Positions 26,153 through 34,857 of a stretch of DNA of 64,000 nt are shown here, one piece after another; positions within the stretch are counted from its first letter, which is position 1, and the number at the start of each line of letters is the position of its first letter. The DNA lies in contig NZ_CP014275.1 of assembly GCF_001578105.1 (NCBI RefSeq), positions 2,604,001-2,668,000 of the forward strand. Reading direction: 5' to 3'. Under the pieces are notes generated by a model. It was not told the DNA's origin. It saw only the letters and a program-made list of their open reading frames with translations, and did no database searches. The stretch is from Martelella sp. AD-3. Lineage in GTDB: Bacteria; Pseudomonadota; Alphaproteobacteria; Rhizobiales; Rhizobiaceae. Made by a program: the position numbers and the translations under genes.

Positions 26153-26920
26153 ATGGCAGACAACAACATCGTCCTGCACGTTGACGACGTCCACAAGAGC
26201 TTCGGCGGCCTGCGCGCCCTCTCAGATGTCAATCTCGAGGTCGAAAGCGGCAAGGTCCACGCCATTATCGGTCCGAACGGCGCCGGCAAATCGACCCTGC
26301 TCAACGTCTGTATCGGTCGGATCAAACCAAGCCACGGCAGGGTCGTCTTCGCCGGGCAGACGCTCAACGAGCACGAACCGCACGAGATCAACCAGATGGG
26401 CGTCTCGCGCGTGTTCCAGACCCCGGAGATCTTCCCGGACCTGAGCCTGATCGAGAACGTCATGATCCCGGCCTTTGCCCGCCGCGACGGCGCCTTCAGG
26501 CTGAATGCGGTCAAGGCGCTTTCCGGTGAAAAGGAAATCCGCGAGGAAGCCGAATTCATGCTGGAGGATATCGGCCTTTCCGCCCGCCGCCATCACGAGG
26601 CGGGCTCGCTGTCGCGCGGCGACAAGCGCCGGCTGGAGCTTGCCATGTGCCTGATCCAGAAGCCGAAGCTCCTGCTGCTCGACGAGCCGACGGCCGGCAT
26701 GGCCCGCCACGACACCAACATGACCATCGAGCTCCTGCAGCGGATCAAGGCCCGCGGCATGACCAAGGTGATCATCGAACATGACATGCATGTCGTCTTT
26801 TCGCTCGCCGACAAGATCTCCGTGCTTGCCCAGGGGCGCATCATCGCCGAAGGTTCTCCCGATCAGGTGCGCGGCAATCCGAAGGTCAGGGAAGCCTATC
26901 TCGGGGAGGCCCACGAATGA
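26153..26920 (+). CDS. LivG-type ABC ATPase with altered signature motif
   Basis: Cytoplasmic ATPase of 255 residues. Walker A is GPNGAGKST, Walker B is LLLLDEPTAG and the switch histidine is IIEHDMHVVF. The ABC signature is SLSRGDKRRLELAM instead of the usual LSxGxQ(R), so the glutamine is replaced. The same variant occurs, as far as I recall, in a subgroup of amide/branched-chain type transporters, so it is probably functional. It overlaps the LivF gene start by 4 bp. Confidence 0.9.
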   Translation: MADNNIVLHVDDVHKSFGGLRALSDVNLEVESGKVHAIIGPNGAGKSTLLNVCIGRIKPSHGRVVFAGQTLNEHEPHEINQMGVSRVFQTPEIFPDLSLIENVMIPAFARRDGAFRLNAVKALSGEKEIREEAEFMLEDIGLSARRHHEAGSLSRGDKRRLELAMCLIQKPKLLLLDEPTAGMARHDTNMTIELLQRIKARGMTKVIIEHDMHVVFSLADKISVLAQGRIIAEGSPDQVRGNPKVREAYLGEAHE

Positions 26921-27687
26921 ACATGGTCATGGAGAAAGGCAATCTCGCCGGGGAGCAGATCGCAGTGTCGGAAACAGTCAATGATGCATTCCTGTCGGTT
27001 CGCGACATTCATGCCTGGTACGGCGAAAGCTATATCGTGCAGGGCGTGTCCTTCGACATCAGGAAAGGCGAGGTGCTTTCCCTTCTCGGGCGCAACGGCG
27101 CGGGCAAGACGACCACGCTCAGGACGCTTGCCCGCCTCGACAATCCGGCGCTCAGCCAGGGAGAGATCTGGCTCGACGGCGAACCGCTTCACAAGAAGAA
27201 AGCCTTCCAGGCAGCGCTTTCCGGCGTCCAGCTCGTGCCGGAAGACCGGCGGATCATCGGCGGTCTCTCCGTGGAGGAAAACCTTGTTCTGGCCCAGGTC
27301 GCCGGCGAAAAGGGCTGGTCCATCGAGGAGATCTACGATCGCTTTCCCCGCCTGGCCGAACGCCGCAACCAGGAAGCGGTGACGCTGTCGGGCGGCGAAC
27401 AGCAGATGCTGGCCGTCGCCCGCGCCCTTGCGCGCAAGATCAAGATCCTCTTCCTCGACGAGCCTTATGAAGGCCTCGCGCCCGTCATCGTACAGGAGAT
27501 CGAAAAGATCGTCCGCCAGATCCGCGATCTCGGCATCACCACGATCATCGTCGAACAGAACGCCGTCGCCGCCTTGAGGCTCTCTGACCGCGCCGTGATC
27601 ATGGACACCGGACAGGTGGTCTTTTCCGGCAGCGCCCAGGACGTGCTCGACAATGCGGAACTGCGCGAGGAATATCTCGCGATCTGA
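26917..27687 (+). CDS. LivF-type ABC ATPase
   Basis: Second ATPase subunit, 256 residues, with Walker A GRNGAGKTTTLRTLA, a normal signature TLSGGEQQMLAVARAL, Walker B ILFLDEPYEGLAP and IVEQNAVAALRLSDRAVIMD. The ABC domain begins near residue 28; the first ~27 residues (MNMVMEKGNLAGEQIAVSET) are a non-conserved extension. It is the last gene of the operon, and a hairpin follows 10 bp after the stop. Confidence 0.9.
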   Translation: MNMVMEKGNLAGEQIAVSETVNDAFLSVRDIHAWYGESYIVQGVSFDIRKGEVLSLLGRNGAGKTTTLRTLARLDNPALSQGEIWLDGEPLHKKKAFQAALSGVQLVPEDRRIIGGLSVEENLVLAQVAGEKGWSIEEIYDRFPRLAERRNQEAVTLSGGEQQMLAVARALARKIKILFLDEPYEGLAPVIVQEIEKIVRQIRDLGITTIIVEQNAVAALRLSDRAVIMDTGQVVFSGSAQDVLDNAELREEYLAI

Positions 27688-27697
27688 TCGTCTGTCA

Positions 27698-27730
27698 GAC
27701 CGGCGGCGGGAATCGCATCTTCCGCCGGTC
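27698..27730 (+). terminator. Possible terminator after the liv-type operon
   Basis: GACCGGCGG and CCGCCGGTC form a 9-bp stem around a 15-base loop, followed by a pyrimidine-rich stretch (CGCTTTCTTCT) rather than a clean T-tract. Position directly after the last gene favours a terminator or 3' stabilising hairpin. Confidence 0.45.
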
Positions 27731-27804
27731 AATTCCCGCTTTCTTCTATGGTTAACATCTTTCTAACGATTTCCCCCTAACGTCTTGTCAGATTGAAGAC
27801 ATCC

Positions 27805-28845
27805 ATGCGTCGGGCGAGAGAGCGACTGCCGCTTTTTCGACATCCCGGCGTGACAAAGAAGAACGGCATCGCCCGGCACAAGCTGCCGGAGATCTCGTCG
27901 GGGAGTACGGCCTTGGTCGATCGTTACCGGGAACTTGAAGGGCTGAAAAATACACGCAAGCTCGACGTCGTGCTGATGGCAACGGTCTCGAGCTTCGGCG
28001 CTCTGGAAAAACCGAGTGCCGCCGAGCGTCGCCGTTTTATCGAGCTGTTTCCCCCGGTCTATGAAGCGTCCACGCCGGAGGCCCGTCGACAGGCCGTCGC
28101 CGCCCTTTCCGGCAATCCCCATGTGCCGCAGGAGATCTGCCATTATATCGGCACGCGGGAAATCGCCATCTCCGCTCCCTTCCTCGCCCGCTCGCCCGCG
28201 CTCGGCGACGAGACCCTGACGCGGCTGATCGAGACCATGGGCGAGGAGCACATCCGCGCGATCATTCATCGCGCCGACCTGTCGCAGAAGGTCATCCAGG
28301 CGCTGATCGGCTGCCACCGCCCCGAGGAAGACGAGACGCCGGACGGCAATTTCGACGTGCGCTCAGGCTACCGTGATGAAAGCGAAGCGCTGCGCCAGAC
28401 GCTGAAGGCGATGGCGGCAAAAGCCGGCAGCGAGGTAGAGGACCGGCTGGGCCTGTCGACGCTCTCCGAACTGCAGACCGCCCTTCTGGTGCGCTTTGCC
28501 CGCCGCGGCGAGGGCACGCTGTTTCTCGAGACCTTCGCCCGCGCACTCGGGGGCGACCGGGTGCTGGCCGCAGACATCCTGTCGGAAGAAAGCGGACGAC
28601 GCCTCGCCGTCGGACTGGTCGCGCTCGGCATGGGCAGGGATGATACGCTCTATGTCCTGCCGCGCGTCGCGCCGGGTCTTTCAACGGCGCAGATGCCCGC
28701 CGATGAAGCGGCGGAACGTCTGGTGGACGCGCTGAAGCCGGCGGCCTGCATCGAGGAACTGCTGGCATGGCAGAACCGGCGCGCCGAGGAAGAGGCGGCT
28801 GCCGCCAAGCATGCCCCGCGCCGGCAGAACCGCCGCTCGGCCTGA
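27805..28845 (+). CDS. DUF2336 family protein
   Basis: A 346-residue soluble helical protein of the DUF2336 family, found mainly in alphaproteobacteria. The family consists of HEAT-like repeats, visible here as ERRRFIELFPPVYEASTPEA, AVAALSGNPHVPQEICHYI and HIRAIIHRADLSQKVIQALI. No catalytic motif is seen. The function is not known. I chose the ATG at 27805, four codons into the frame. The gene converges on DUF1491 with a 4-bp gap and no visible terminator. Confidence 0.78.
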   Translation: MRRARERLPLFRHPGVTKKNGIARHKLPEISSGSTALVDRYRELEGLKNTRKLDVVLMATVSSFGALEKPSAAERRRFIELFPPVYEASTPEARRQAVAALSGNPHVPQEICHYIGTREIAISAPFLARSPALGDETLTRLIETMGEEHIRAIIHRADLSQKVIQALIGCHRPEEDETPDGNFDVRSGYRDESEALRQTLKAMAAKAGSEVEDRLGLSTLSELQTALLVRFARRGEGTLFLETFARALGGDRVLAADILSEESGRRLAVGLVALGMGRDDTLYVLPRVAPGLSTAQMPADEAAERLVDALKPAACIEELLAWQNRRAEEEAAAAKHAPRRQNRRSA

Positions 28846-28849
28846 TCTC

Positions 28850-29194
28850 TCAAACGCCGTCGCCGGCCACGGCAAAAAGCCCCTCGACGCTCTCCGTCTC
28901 AAGGACCACGACCCAGAGATCGCCGTCAAAGCGGATTTCCTTTTCGAGCCGCGCCGCGACATCGTCGGCCGGGACCCTGTCTAGACGCTGCTCGAACAGC
29001 CGGTCTTCACTGCTCTCAGCGGTAAAAAACTGCGGCGCCGGCATGTACAGGCATTCCTGTCCGTTCCGCAGCACCTGACGGATCGCGATCGCGCCGGCAT
29101 CGGCCGCGCCCTTGCGTTCCACCACGGCAAAATCGCCATTGGCGAAAACCCGGCGCAAAAGCGCCGAAACAAAAATCTCCGATTTGAGACGCAT
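28850..29194 (-). CDS. DUF1491 family protein
   Basis: A 114-residue cytoplasmic protein matching DUF1491: it starts MRLKSEIFVSALLRRVFANG, with a GAADAGAIAIRQVLRNGQE core and acidic C-terminal half. The function of the family is unknown. It follows the peptidoglycan-binding gene by 23 bp on the same strand, so the two are probably one transcript. Confidence 0.75.
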   Translation of the reverse strand: MRLKSEIFVSALLRRVFANGDFAVVERKGAADAGAIAIRQVLRNGQECLYMPAPQFFTAESSEDRLFEQRLDRVPADDVAARLEKEIRFDGDLWVVVLETESVEGLFAVAGDGV

Positions 29195-29217
29195 GGCCAG
29201 GCTCTCTTCTCAGGCGG

Positions 29218-30141
29218 TCAGAGCGCGCCGATTTCCGCAAGCTTGTCGCGTACGGCCGGGCTCGGCTCGCCGGTTTCCGGCAGGCGATAATGCTTCTGGA
29301 ACTCCAGGATCGCCGCGCGGGTATTGGCGCCGGCCACGCCGTCGACCGTCACGTCGTCATAGGCGATGTTGACGAGGCCGCGCTGGATCTCGACGACAAG
29401 GGCGTCAGCGGCCGGAGCGGGTTCGTCTGATGCCGGAAGCGCGGCCGTCGGATCGGCAGAGCCCCCGCCCGCCTTCGTTGCCGCGCGCGGCGTCGGCACC
29501 GGCGGCGGTCCGCCGTCATCGCCCTTGAGGACAGCGAGAAGACCCGCATCGACAATGCCCGTCTCCGCCAGCCCCTGGTCAGCCTGAAAGGCGATCACCG
29601 CGGTCTCGGTCAGCGGCCCGGTCACGCCATCGGGCTTGCCCTTGTAATAGCCGGCGGCGGCAAGCTGTTCCTGAACCTGACGGATGATCTCGCGGTCATC
29701 GACGACCGCCGGCTGAGCCTGCGGCTCGGCCTGCGACCGGCGGGCTGTCGCCGGCGGCTCTTTCTCGACCGCCTGCAGGATCGCCATCAGATCGTCGCCG
29801 CCGTCATCGCGCTCAAGCGAAGCGACCTCGACCGGTGCGCCATTCCCCTCGCCCTCGAGCTCGATCCGAAAGGTCTCGAAATCCTCCTCGCTCGCCATCC
29901 GGCGGCCGGGTACGGCATAGGGATCGGAGGGCTGGCGCGTCTTCATCAGCGGTTCGGGATGCGGGCCCGGCTGGTACCAGAGCGCATTGGCGGAAACGAA
30001 ACTGAGGACGATGCCGAAGACCAGCGGCCCGCCGACCCATGACGGGTGGCGCGCGACAAAGGCCCCGACGGCCGAGGCGCCGCGCCCCATGAGCGAGGGC
30101 GTCTTCTTCTTGCTGCGTCTGGTCTTCCTAGCCTTCGCCAT
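29218..30141 (-). CDS. Membrane-anchored peptidoglycan-binding protein with two PG_binding_1 domains
   Basis: A 307-residue protein. It begins with a very basic cytoplasmic stretch (AKARKTRRSKKKTP), followed by one membrane segment at about residues 38-60. The periplasmic part is proline/acid rich and holds two peptidoglycan-binding repeats: about residues 150-208 (QEQLAAAGYYKGKPDGVTGP) and 248-304 (IQRGLVNIAYDDVTVDGVAG), each ending in the TxxAIxxFQ-type helix. No hydrolase domain is seen, so it probably anchors or senses the cell wall. Confidence 0.82.
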   Translation of the reverse strand: MAKARKTRRSKKKTPSLMGRGASAVGAFVARHPSWVGGPLVFGIVLSFVSANALWYQPGPHPEPLMKTRQPSDPYAVPGRRMASEEDFETFRIELEGEGNGAPVEVASLERDDGGDDLMAILQAVEKEPPATARRSQAEPQAQPAVVDDREIIRQVQEQLAAAGYYKGKPDGVTGPLTETAVIAFQADQGLAETGIVDAGLLAVLKGDDGGPPPVPTPRAATKAGGGSADPTAALPASDEPAPAADALVVEIQRGLVNIAYDDVTVDGVAGANTRAAILEFQKHYRLPETGEPSPAVRDKLAEIGAL

Positions 30142-30509
30142 TCATCATCACTCTGTCAGTCGTCTGCAACCTCGGGTCGTCGGCGCCAAACTACGCCGCA
30201 CGGCTTAACGAAGGGTAATGGAACGAAAGGCTCGCGGCCAGACGACAAATCGGCGCAAAAGCGGCAAAAACGGCCAACATGGTTAACGCCGGGTAACAGG
30301 AACGAAAACCAGCCTTGCACCGCTCTTGTGCCATACACCTGTTTTTGCGTCATAAATCAGGGCGTCTCCCGAAAAACCGTCCCGGCCGGCGCGGCGGGCG
30401 TCAACAGCTGCCGGCCCTTTTAGCGGCTCATTTACCGTCCTATGATAGCAATCAAGCGCGTGGCCGCCCGGACACGCGAGGCGAAACCCTGAAACGGGCA
30501 AGGACATCG
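30142..30509. other. Divergent intergenic region (368 bp)
   Basis: It separates the minus-strand peptidoglycan-binding gene from the plus-strand DUF5330 gene and must hold both promoters. I see two GGTTAAC/GGGTAA-like stretches near 30223-30300 and no RNA gene, terminator or repeat I can support. Confidence 0.4.
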
Positions 30510-31055
30510 ATGAGATTTCTGCTGAAATCGGCATTCATGATCTTCGTGCTGCTGCTGATCGTGCCGTTCTTCGCGCCCCTGCTGCTGGGCGACAAGGCGA
30601 CGCGCAACGAGGCCATGCTGCCGAGCGGCCGCGACATCGGCAGCGCCGTTTCCGCAGCCCGCGGCACGATCGACTATATGAGCGGCATGTGCGAGGAGCG
30701 GCCGGAGGTTTGTGATGACGGCGCGGGCCTGCTGGGTTTTCTCGGCCGGCGGGCGCGTCAGGGGGCGGAAATCGTCTACCTCTATCTCGGCGCGCATTTC
30801 GCCGAGGATGAACGGGTCCCGGCGCCGCAGCAGGCGCGGAAAACCACGCGTCCGGAACAGCCGGCAGCCGAGGTGACGGTCGTTGAACGCATGGCCGAGC
30901 CCGCCGAAACGCCGACCGACCTCATCCGCACCGGCGCCATCACGCCGGAACCCGACATCGCGCCCGCGCCGCAGCCCCCTGCCCCCGCCGTTCAGCCGCA
31001 GCGCATATCGGGCCTGCCGGAGAACGTGCCGCTGCCAACGCGCCGCCCGCGCTGA
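30510..31055 (+). CDS. Single-pass membrane protein, DUF5330-like
   Basis: A 181-residue protein with an N-terminal membrane segment (FLLKSAFMIFVLLLIVPFFA, about residues 3-26), then a conserved-looking patch with two cysteines (TIDYMSGMCEERPEVCDDGA) and a proline-rich, low-complexity C-terminal half. This layout matches the DUF5330 family of Hyphomicrobiales. The role is unknown; an envelope function is inferred from topology. The ATG at 30510 is preceded by AAGGA. Confidence 0.65.
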   Translation: MRFLLKSAFMIFVLLLIVPFFAPLLLGDKATRNEAMLPSGRDIGSAVSAARGTIDYMSGMCEERPEVCDDGAGLLGFLGRRARQGAEIVYLYLGAHFAEDERVPAPQQARKTTRPEQPAAEVTVVERMAEPAETPTDLIRTGAITPEPDIAPAPQPPAPAVQPQRISGLPENVPLPTRRPR

Positions 31056-31129
31056 CAATCGGCCCCGCCCCGTTTCATTCGGAGGCCGATCGGCCTATAT
31101 GGAGCGCAACAGAAGACGAAAGGCGCCTC

Positions 31130-31552
31130 ATGAACGAGAAACTCGAGCAGATCATCGACGATTTTTCATTCCTGGACGACTGGGAAGACCGCTACCGCTA
31201 TGTGATCGAACTCGGCAAGGAACTCCCCGACATGGCGGAGGAGGAAAAAACCGAGGAGAACCGCGTCCACGGCTGCGCCAGTCAGGTCTGGCTTGTCAGC
31301 GAAGAAGACGAAGGCGCGGATCCCGTGATCCGGTTTCGCGGCGATTCGGACGCCTTCATCGTGCGCGGCCTGGTGTCGATCGTCCTGACCGTCTATTCCG
31401 GCAAGAAGGCCTCGGTGATCGCGGGAACGGATGCGATCGACATCTTCCGGCGGATCGGGCTCGTTGAAAACCTCTCCGCCCAGCGCGCCAACGGCCTCAA
31501 TGCCATGGTGGCGAAGATCCGGGAAACGGCGGCGGCGGCGCTTCCCGCCTGA
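31130..31552 (+). CDS. sufE: SufE, sulfur acceptor for the SufS cysteine desulfurase
   Basis: A 140-residue SufE protein that takes persulfide sulfur from SufS for iron-sulfur cluster assembly. The acceptor cysteine is C49 in ENRVHGCASQVWLV, and SFLDDWEDRYRYVIELGKEL and LSAQRANGLNAMVAKIR are also family-typical. No other suf gene is nearby, as is common when sufE is unlinked. It stands alone on the plus strand, convergent with the DUF6456 gene. Confidence 0.93.
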   Translation: MNEKLEQIIDDFSFLDDWEDRYRYVIELGKELPDMAEEEKTEENRVHGCASQVWLVSEEDEGADPVIRFRGDSDAFIVRGLVSIVLTVYSGKKASVIAGTDAIDIFRRIGLVENLSAQRANGLNAMVAKIRETAAAALPA

Positions 31553-31584
31553 CGCCGCTTCCGGCGGCCGCCTTCTACGGCGTC

Positions 31585-32109
31585 TTACTCCTCGGCAAAC
31601 ATCGCCGCGATGTCGGGCCGGTAGCCCTCGCCGCCCCAGTGGCGGATGGCCCGCCGCGGCGGCGGCGGGGCGTAGTGGCGGGCAAGCGCCATAAGCGCGG
31701 TGCGGACCATCAGCTTCGCCGAGCGCACGGGCCATTGCCGTTCCCGCTCCATCTGCTCCAGGCCTTTTTCAAAACAGACGAAATCGAGCAGAACGTCGGC
31801 CAGCTCCGGACCGACGGAGAGGAGCGCGCGGCCGACGCGCCGGCGCGCGTCAAGCGCGCTGTCGGACAGTCCGGCGGCGTCAGCCCGCATTGCGCGCGCC
31901 CGGCTTTCCAGCCGCGGCTGAAGCGAGGCCGTGATCCTGGGCTGCATCTGCGCCCGGTTGAAATCCGAAAACAGGCGCTCGCCCGCGTCATGGGCGTCCT
32001 GCGGCAGAAACCGGCCGCCATCGCGCCCCTTCAGGCGGGCCAGCATCTCAAGAGGCGTCTTCTCGCCCATCCGCGCGCCCGTCATCGCCGCCGCCCTCCC
32101 CTCATGCAT
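31585..32109 (-). CDS. DUF6456 protein, candidate GafZ-type GTA antiterminator
   Basis: A 174-residue helical protein of the DUF6456 type: TPLEMLARLKGRDGGRFLPQ near the N-terminus, ALLSVGPELADVLLDFVCFE and RQWPVRSAKLMVRTALMALA near the C-terminus. This domain forms the C-terminal half of GafA, the GTA activator of Rhodobacter, and corresponds to GafZ, a separate antitermination protein in Caulobacter. Its start overlaps the DnaA-domain gene by 8 bp, so the two are co-translated like gafY-gafZ. The assignment as a GTA regulator is inference from domains and pairing. Confidence 0.7.
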   Translation of the reverse strand: MHEGRAAAMTGARMGEKTPLEMLARLKGRDGGRFLPQDAHDAGERLFSDFNRAQMQPRITASLQPRLESRARAMRADAAGLSDSALDARRRVGRALLSVGPELADVLLDFVCFEKGLEQMERERQWPVRSAKLMVRTALMALARHYAPPPPRRAIRHWGGEGYRPDIAAMFAEE

Positions 32110-32524
32110 TTTCCCGCACTCCCGCCGCAACGACGACGGAATAGGCAAGCCGTTCCACCGAGGCGATGAACTCGTCGAAGGCGCGGTCGTCCCGGCGGTC
32201 CTCGATCACCCGACAGGAATAGGCAACAGTCGTCCGGTCCCGGCCGAAAGCCGCCCCGATCTCGCTCAGCGACAATTGCAGCGTGACGTGGCAGACATAC
32301 ATGGCGATCTGCCGGAAATGGGAGACCGACCGGCGACGGTCCGCCTTGAGCGAGACGCGATCGCCGGCGACCTGCGCCATCTCCCTGGTGATCAGAAGAA
32401 CAATGCGGCACGCGGTGCGAATATCCGCCATCTGGCCGGCGCGTTCGAATGACCACGACCCGGCGACCTGGTGGACAAAGGCCTGATGGAAGGGCGCTGT
32501 GGATTCTGCTTTGTACTCGTTCAT
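32102..32524 (-). CDS. DnaA domain IV-like DNA-binding protein, candidate GafY-type GTA activator
   Basis: A 140-residue protein whose C-terminal part reads like the DNA-binding domain IV of DnaA: YVCHVTLQLSLSEIGAAFGR followed by RDRTTVAYSCRVIEDRRDD (FGRDRTTV at residues 93-100, where DnaA has GRDHTTV). It lacks the DnaA ATPase domains, so it is a transcription or DNA-binding factor and not a replication initiator. Paired with the DUF6456 gene, it matches the N-terminal half of GafA and the separate GafY protein. GTA control is inference. Confidence 0.72.
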   Translation of the reverse strand: MNEYKAESTAPFHQAFVHQVAGSWSFERAGQMADIRTACRIVLLITREMAQVAGDRVSLKADRRRSVSHFRQIAMYVCHVTLQLSLSEIGAAFGRDRTTVAYSCRVIEDRRDDRAFDEFIASVERLAYSVVVAAGVRENA

Positions 32525-32753
32525 GTCATCTCCCGGCTAAAATAGGATTATATTCTTGCACCTGTCGGCACGACGGGGACGGAAGGCGGGGTCTTGTGCG
32601 GTCGTTTCGCTGTTTTTATTGCTGAATTTTGGTCAATCTTAGGACTTTTTTCCTACTTTGATCAACCGGGTCCTTTTACGGGAGCGAAAATGAACATACC
32701 CTTAATGCGTGTATTTCGGATAACCCGGCGCAGGAAGCTGACAGCGCTTGCAT
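32525..32753. other. Intergenic region upstream of the DnaA-domain gene
   Basis: About 230 bp that must hold the promoter of the GafY/GafZ-like pair. It is AT-richer than its surroundings (TAAAATAGGATTATATTC at 32538-32555; TTGGTCAATCTTAGGAC near 32630). I see no confident promoter match, repeat or RNA gene. Confidence 0.35.
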
Positions 32754-32787
32754 AAAAAAAATGCCAGCGCGCATTCGCGGCTGGCAT
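32754..32787 (-). terminator. Intrinsic terminator of mucR
   Basis: Minus-strand ATGCCAGC...GCTGGCAT encloses a smaller CGC-GAAT-GCG stem with a bulge and is followed by eight T residues. It lies 62 bp after the mucR stop. Confidence 0.85.
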
Positions 32788-32848
32788 CAAGATATAAATC
32801 TCCTGCGGGACCCGGAGCGCTTGCGGGACTCCGATCCGGAGCGGCGGC

Positions 32849-33271
32849 TCAGCGCTTGCGGCGCTGGCCGAGCCCCATCTCCTTTGCAAGCCGCGAGCGG
32901 GCCTCGGCATAGGAGGGCGCGACCATCGGATAGTCGACCGGCAGGTCCCATTTCTCGCGATAGGCGTCGGGCGTCAGGTCGTGATGGGTCATCAGGTGGC
33001 GCTTCAGCGACTTGAAGGTTCCGCCGCATTCGAGGCAGACGAGATGATCGCCGCTGATCGACTTGCGCACGGAAACCGCCGGCTTCTGCTTTTCGGCAGC
33101 CGGGGTGCTTTCCTGCGGACGGGCCGTGTTGCTCAGCGCAGCGTGCACTTCGCGGATCAGACCCGGCAGATCCGTGGTCTGGACCACATGATTGCTGACA
33201 TAGGCCGCGACAATATCGGCCGTCAGTTCGACGAGGTTCTGGGCATCCTGTTCGACCGCAGCTTCCGTCAT
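32849..33271 (-). CDS. mucR: MucR/Ros-family zinc-finger transcriptional regulator
   Basis: A 140-residue regulator with the prokaryotic C2H2 zinc finger of the Ros/MucR family: C79 and C82 in [10 protein letters not shown], then H92 and H96/H97 in [20 protein letters not shown]. The N-terminal half is helical ([20 protein letters not shown]), as in MucR oligomerisation regions. In rhizobia and Brucella such proteins act as global silencers of exopolysaccharide, motility and cell-cycle genes, binding AT-rich DNA. It lies just upstream of the GafY/GafZ-like pair on the same strand but is separated from it by a strong terminator. Confidence 0.92.
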   Translation of the reverse strand: MTEAAVEQDAQNLVELTADIVAAYVSNHVVQTTDLPGLIREVHAALSNTARPQESTPAAEKQKPAVSVRKSISGDHLVCLECGGTFKSLKRHLMTHHDLTPDAYREKWDLPVDYPMVAPSYAEARSRLAKEMGLGQRRKR

Positions 33272-33647
33272 TCTTCACTCCTATACTTTTCTGTTCGTCT
33301 TCGACCCCACCGCCAACGTTCCCGCCAGGAGCCTAAACGACGACAATGTCCGGACAGATATTCCGAACCGTCGGCGATTGCTTCGAAGCGTGGGGTACGT
33401 TTAGCTTCGGGAGAACGGCCGTCTACCGAACAAGGCCGCGCCCGCATCGACGTAGAGACAGTTTTGTTTTCTATTCCAGCAAGAGCTTTCTGTTCATGCT
33501 CAAGGCAGCAAATACCACCCTACACAGAAAAGTAAAGTTACATTGATTAAAAAATAATGCCGATTATGAAAAGTTATAGGAACTTTGATTGAGCCCCGCG
33601 CACTTTTTCTTATACTTGGCGAGCGGTCAGGCAAGATTACCGCGCAA
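33272..33647. other. AT-rich intergenic region upstream of mucR (376 bp)
   Basis: Notably AT-rich for this genome, especially 33520-33600 (AAAGTAAAGTTACATTGATT and following bases). MucR-type proteins bind AT-rich DNA and often control their own promoter, so this is a plausible autoregulatory site. It also covers the 3' side of mnhG. No gene or hairpin that I can support. Confidence 0.4.
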
Positions 33648-33986
33648 CTAAACCTCTTCACTACTCTGGAGCTCATCCTGCACGGTTTTTTCATGCAGAG
33701 GATAGCCCACCTCATGCGCGGCGCGGGCGAGGAGATGCGCCGAAATCGGCGCCGTCAGCACGAAAAAGGCGATGCCGGCGAAGGCCCGGACGAAGGTCGC
33801 GATCTCGGCGGAATGAAATCCGATGGCCAGAAAGATCAGGCCGGAGCCGACCGTGCCCGCCTTCGAGGCCGCATGCATGCGCGTGTAGAGGTCGGGAAGA
33901 CGCAGAATGCCGATGGCCGCCGTCAGCGTGAACAGCGCGCCGGCCAGCATCAGGAACGAGACGAACAGGGCGACAACATAGTCCAT
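33648..33986 (-). CDS. mnhG: Mrp antiporter subunit G
   Basis: Small membrane subunit (112 aa) of the seven-part Mrp/Mnh/Pha monovalent cation/proton antiporter. Three hydrophobic segments and the family motif [20 protein letters not shown] followed by [20 protein letters not shown] are visible. It is the last gene of the operon, starting 6 bp after mnhF. Confidence 0.9.
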   Translation of the reverse strand: MDYVVALFVSFLMLAGALFTLTAAIGILRLPDLYTRMHAASKAGTVGSGLIFLAIGFHSAEIATFVRAFAGIAFFVLTAPISAHLLARAAHEVGYPLHEKTVQDELQSSEEV

Positions 33987-33991
33987 GCGGC

Positions 33992-34381
33992 TTATTCCTT
34001 CTTCGTTTCGTCGGCGGAGACGACCGGGACGTCCTCCCCGCTGCTTCCCGAATCATAGGCCATCGGGTGCGGCTTGACCTGAAACCCGGTTTCGGTCTCG
34101 TCGCGCATGGCGCTCGAGCGGATGAAGCGGGCAAAGGCCACCGTTGCCAGGAAACCCACGAGGCCGAGGGCAATGGCGATATCGATGTAGAGCGTGAAGC
34201 CGGAACGAATGGCTATGACGACGATAAAGCCAATGGCGACCGCCACGAGCATATCGAGCGACAGAACGCGGTCCGGCAGGGTCGGGCCCCTCACCACCCT
34301 CACGGCGGTCAGGATAAGCGCCAGCGAGAGGATGCCGATCGATATGTCGGCGGCGGCTGAAACGATCATATCAGGCGTCAT
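33992..34381 (-). CDS. mnhF: Mrp antiporter subunit F
   Basis: A 129-residue subunit with three membrane segments. The conserved [20 protein letters not shown] motif and a [20 protein letters not shown] helix identify it. It has a longer charged C-terminal tail (about 40 residues) than the ~90-residue bacillus protein. It shares one base with the mnhE stop (TGATG). Confidence 0.9.
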   Translation of the reverse strand: MTPDMIVSAAADISIGILSLALILTAVRVVRGPTLPDRVLSLDMLVAVAIGFIVVIAIRSGFTLYIDIAIALGLVGFLATVAFARFIRSSAMRDETETGFQVKPHPMAYDSGSSGEDVPVVSADETKKE

Positions 34382-34857
34382 CAGGCGAAGGCCTCCCTGA
34401 TCTTCTTCTCGAAACCGTTGGCGATGTCGCGGCGAATGCCGTCGGGATCGGAACAGTCGATGGCATGGATGAAGAGATATTTCCTGTCGTCGGAAACATC
34501 GACGGTCAGCGTGCCGGGCGTCAGCGTGATCATGTTGGCGAGAAGCACGATCTCGAAATCCTTCTCGAGCGAGAGTTCGAAGCGCAGGATGCCCGGCTTC
34601 ACCTCCATGCGCGGCGAGCAGACGAGTCTTGCGACCGACCAGGCCGACTTCATCAGGTCATAGAGGAACACCAGGAACAGCGCGGTGACGCGCCTTGCCC
34701 GCGAGAAATAGCCCGTTCCGCCGAGCTGGTGGCGAACGAGGCCGACGGAGATGGCGCCGATGACGAAACCGAAGACGAGGTTGTGCAGCGAGGCGCTGCC
34801 GGTGACGGCAACCCAGACAATGGCCAGAACAAGGTTCAAGAGCAGCATGGATGACAT
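34381..34857 (-). CDS. mnhE: Mrp antiporter subunit E
   Basis: A 158-residue subunit with two to three N-terminal membrane segments ([20 protein letters not shown]) and a C-terminal cytoplasmic domain with [20 protein letters not shown], the family signature. It abuts the mnhD stop directly and overlaps mnhF, fitting one polycistronic unit. Confidence 0.9.
   Translation of the reverse strand: MSSMLLLNLVLAIVWVAVTGSASLHNLVFGFVIGAISVGLVRHQLGGTGYFSRARRVTALFLVFLYDLMKSAWSVARLVCSPRMEVKPGILRFELSLEKDFEIVLLANMITLTPGTLTVDVSDDRKYLFIHAIDCSDPDGIRRDIANGFEKKIREAFA

Noticed and set aside
32102..32524. dnaA replication initiator gene and a replication origin
   Set aside because: Only the DNA-binding domain IV is present, with no AAA+ domain and no cluster of DnaA boxes nearby.
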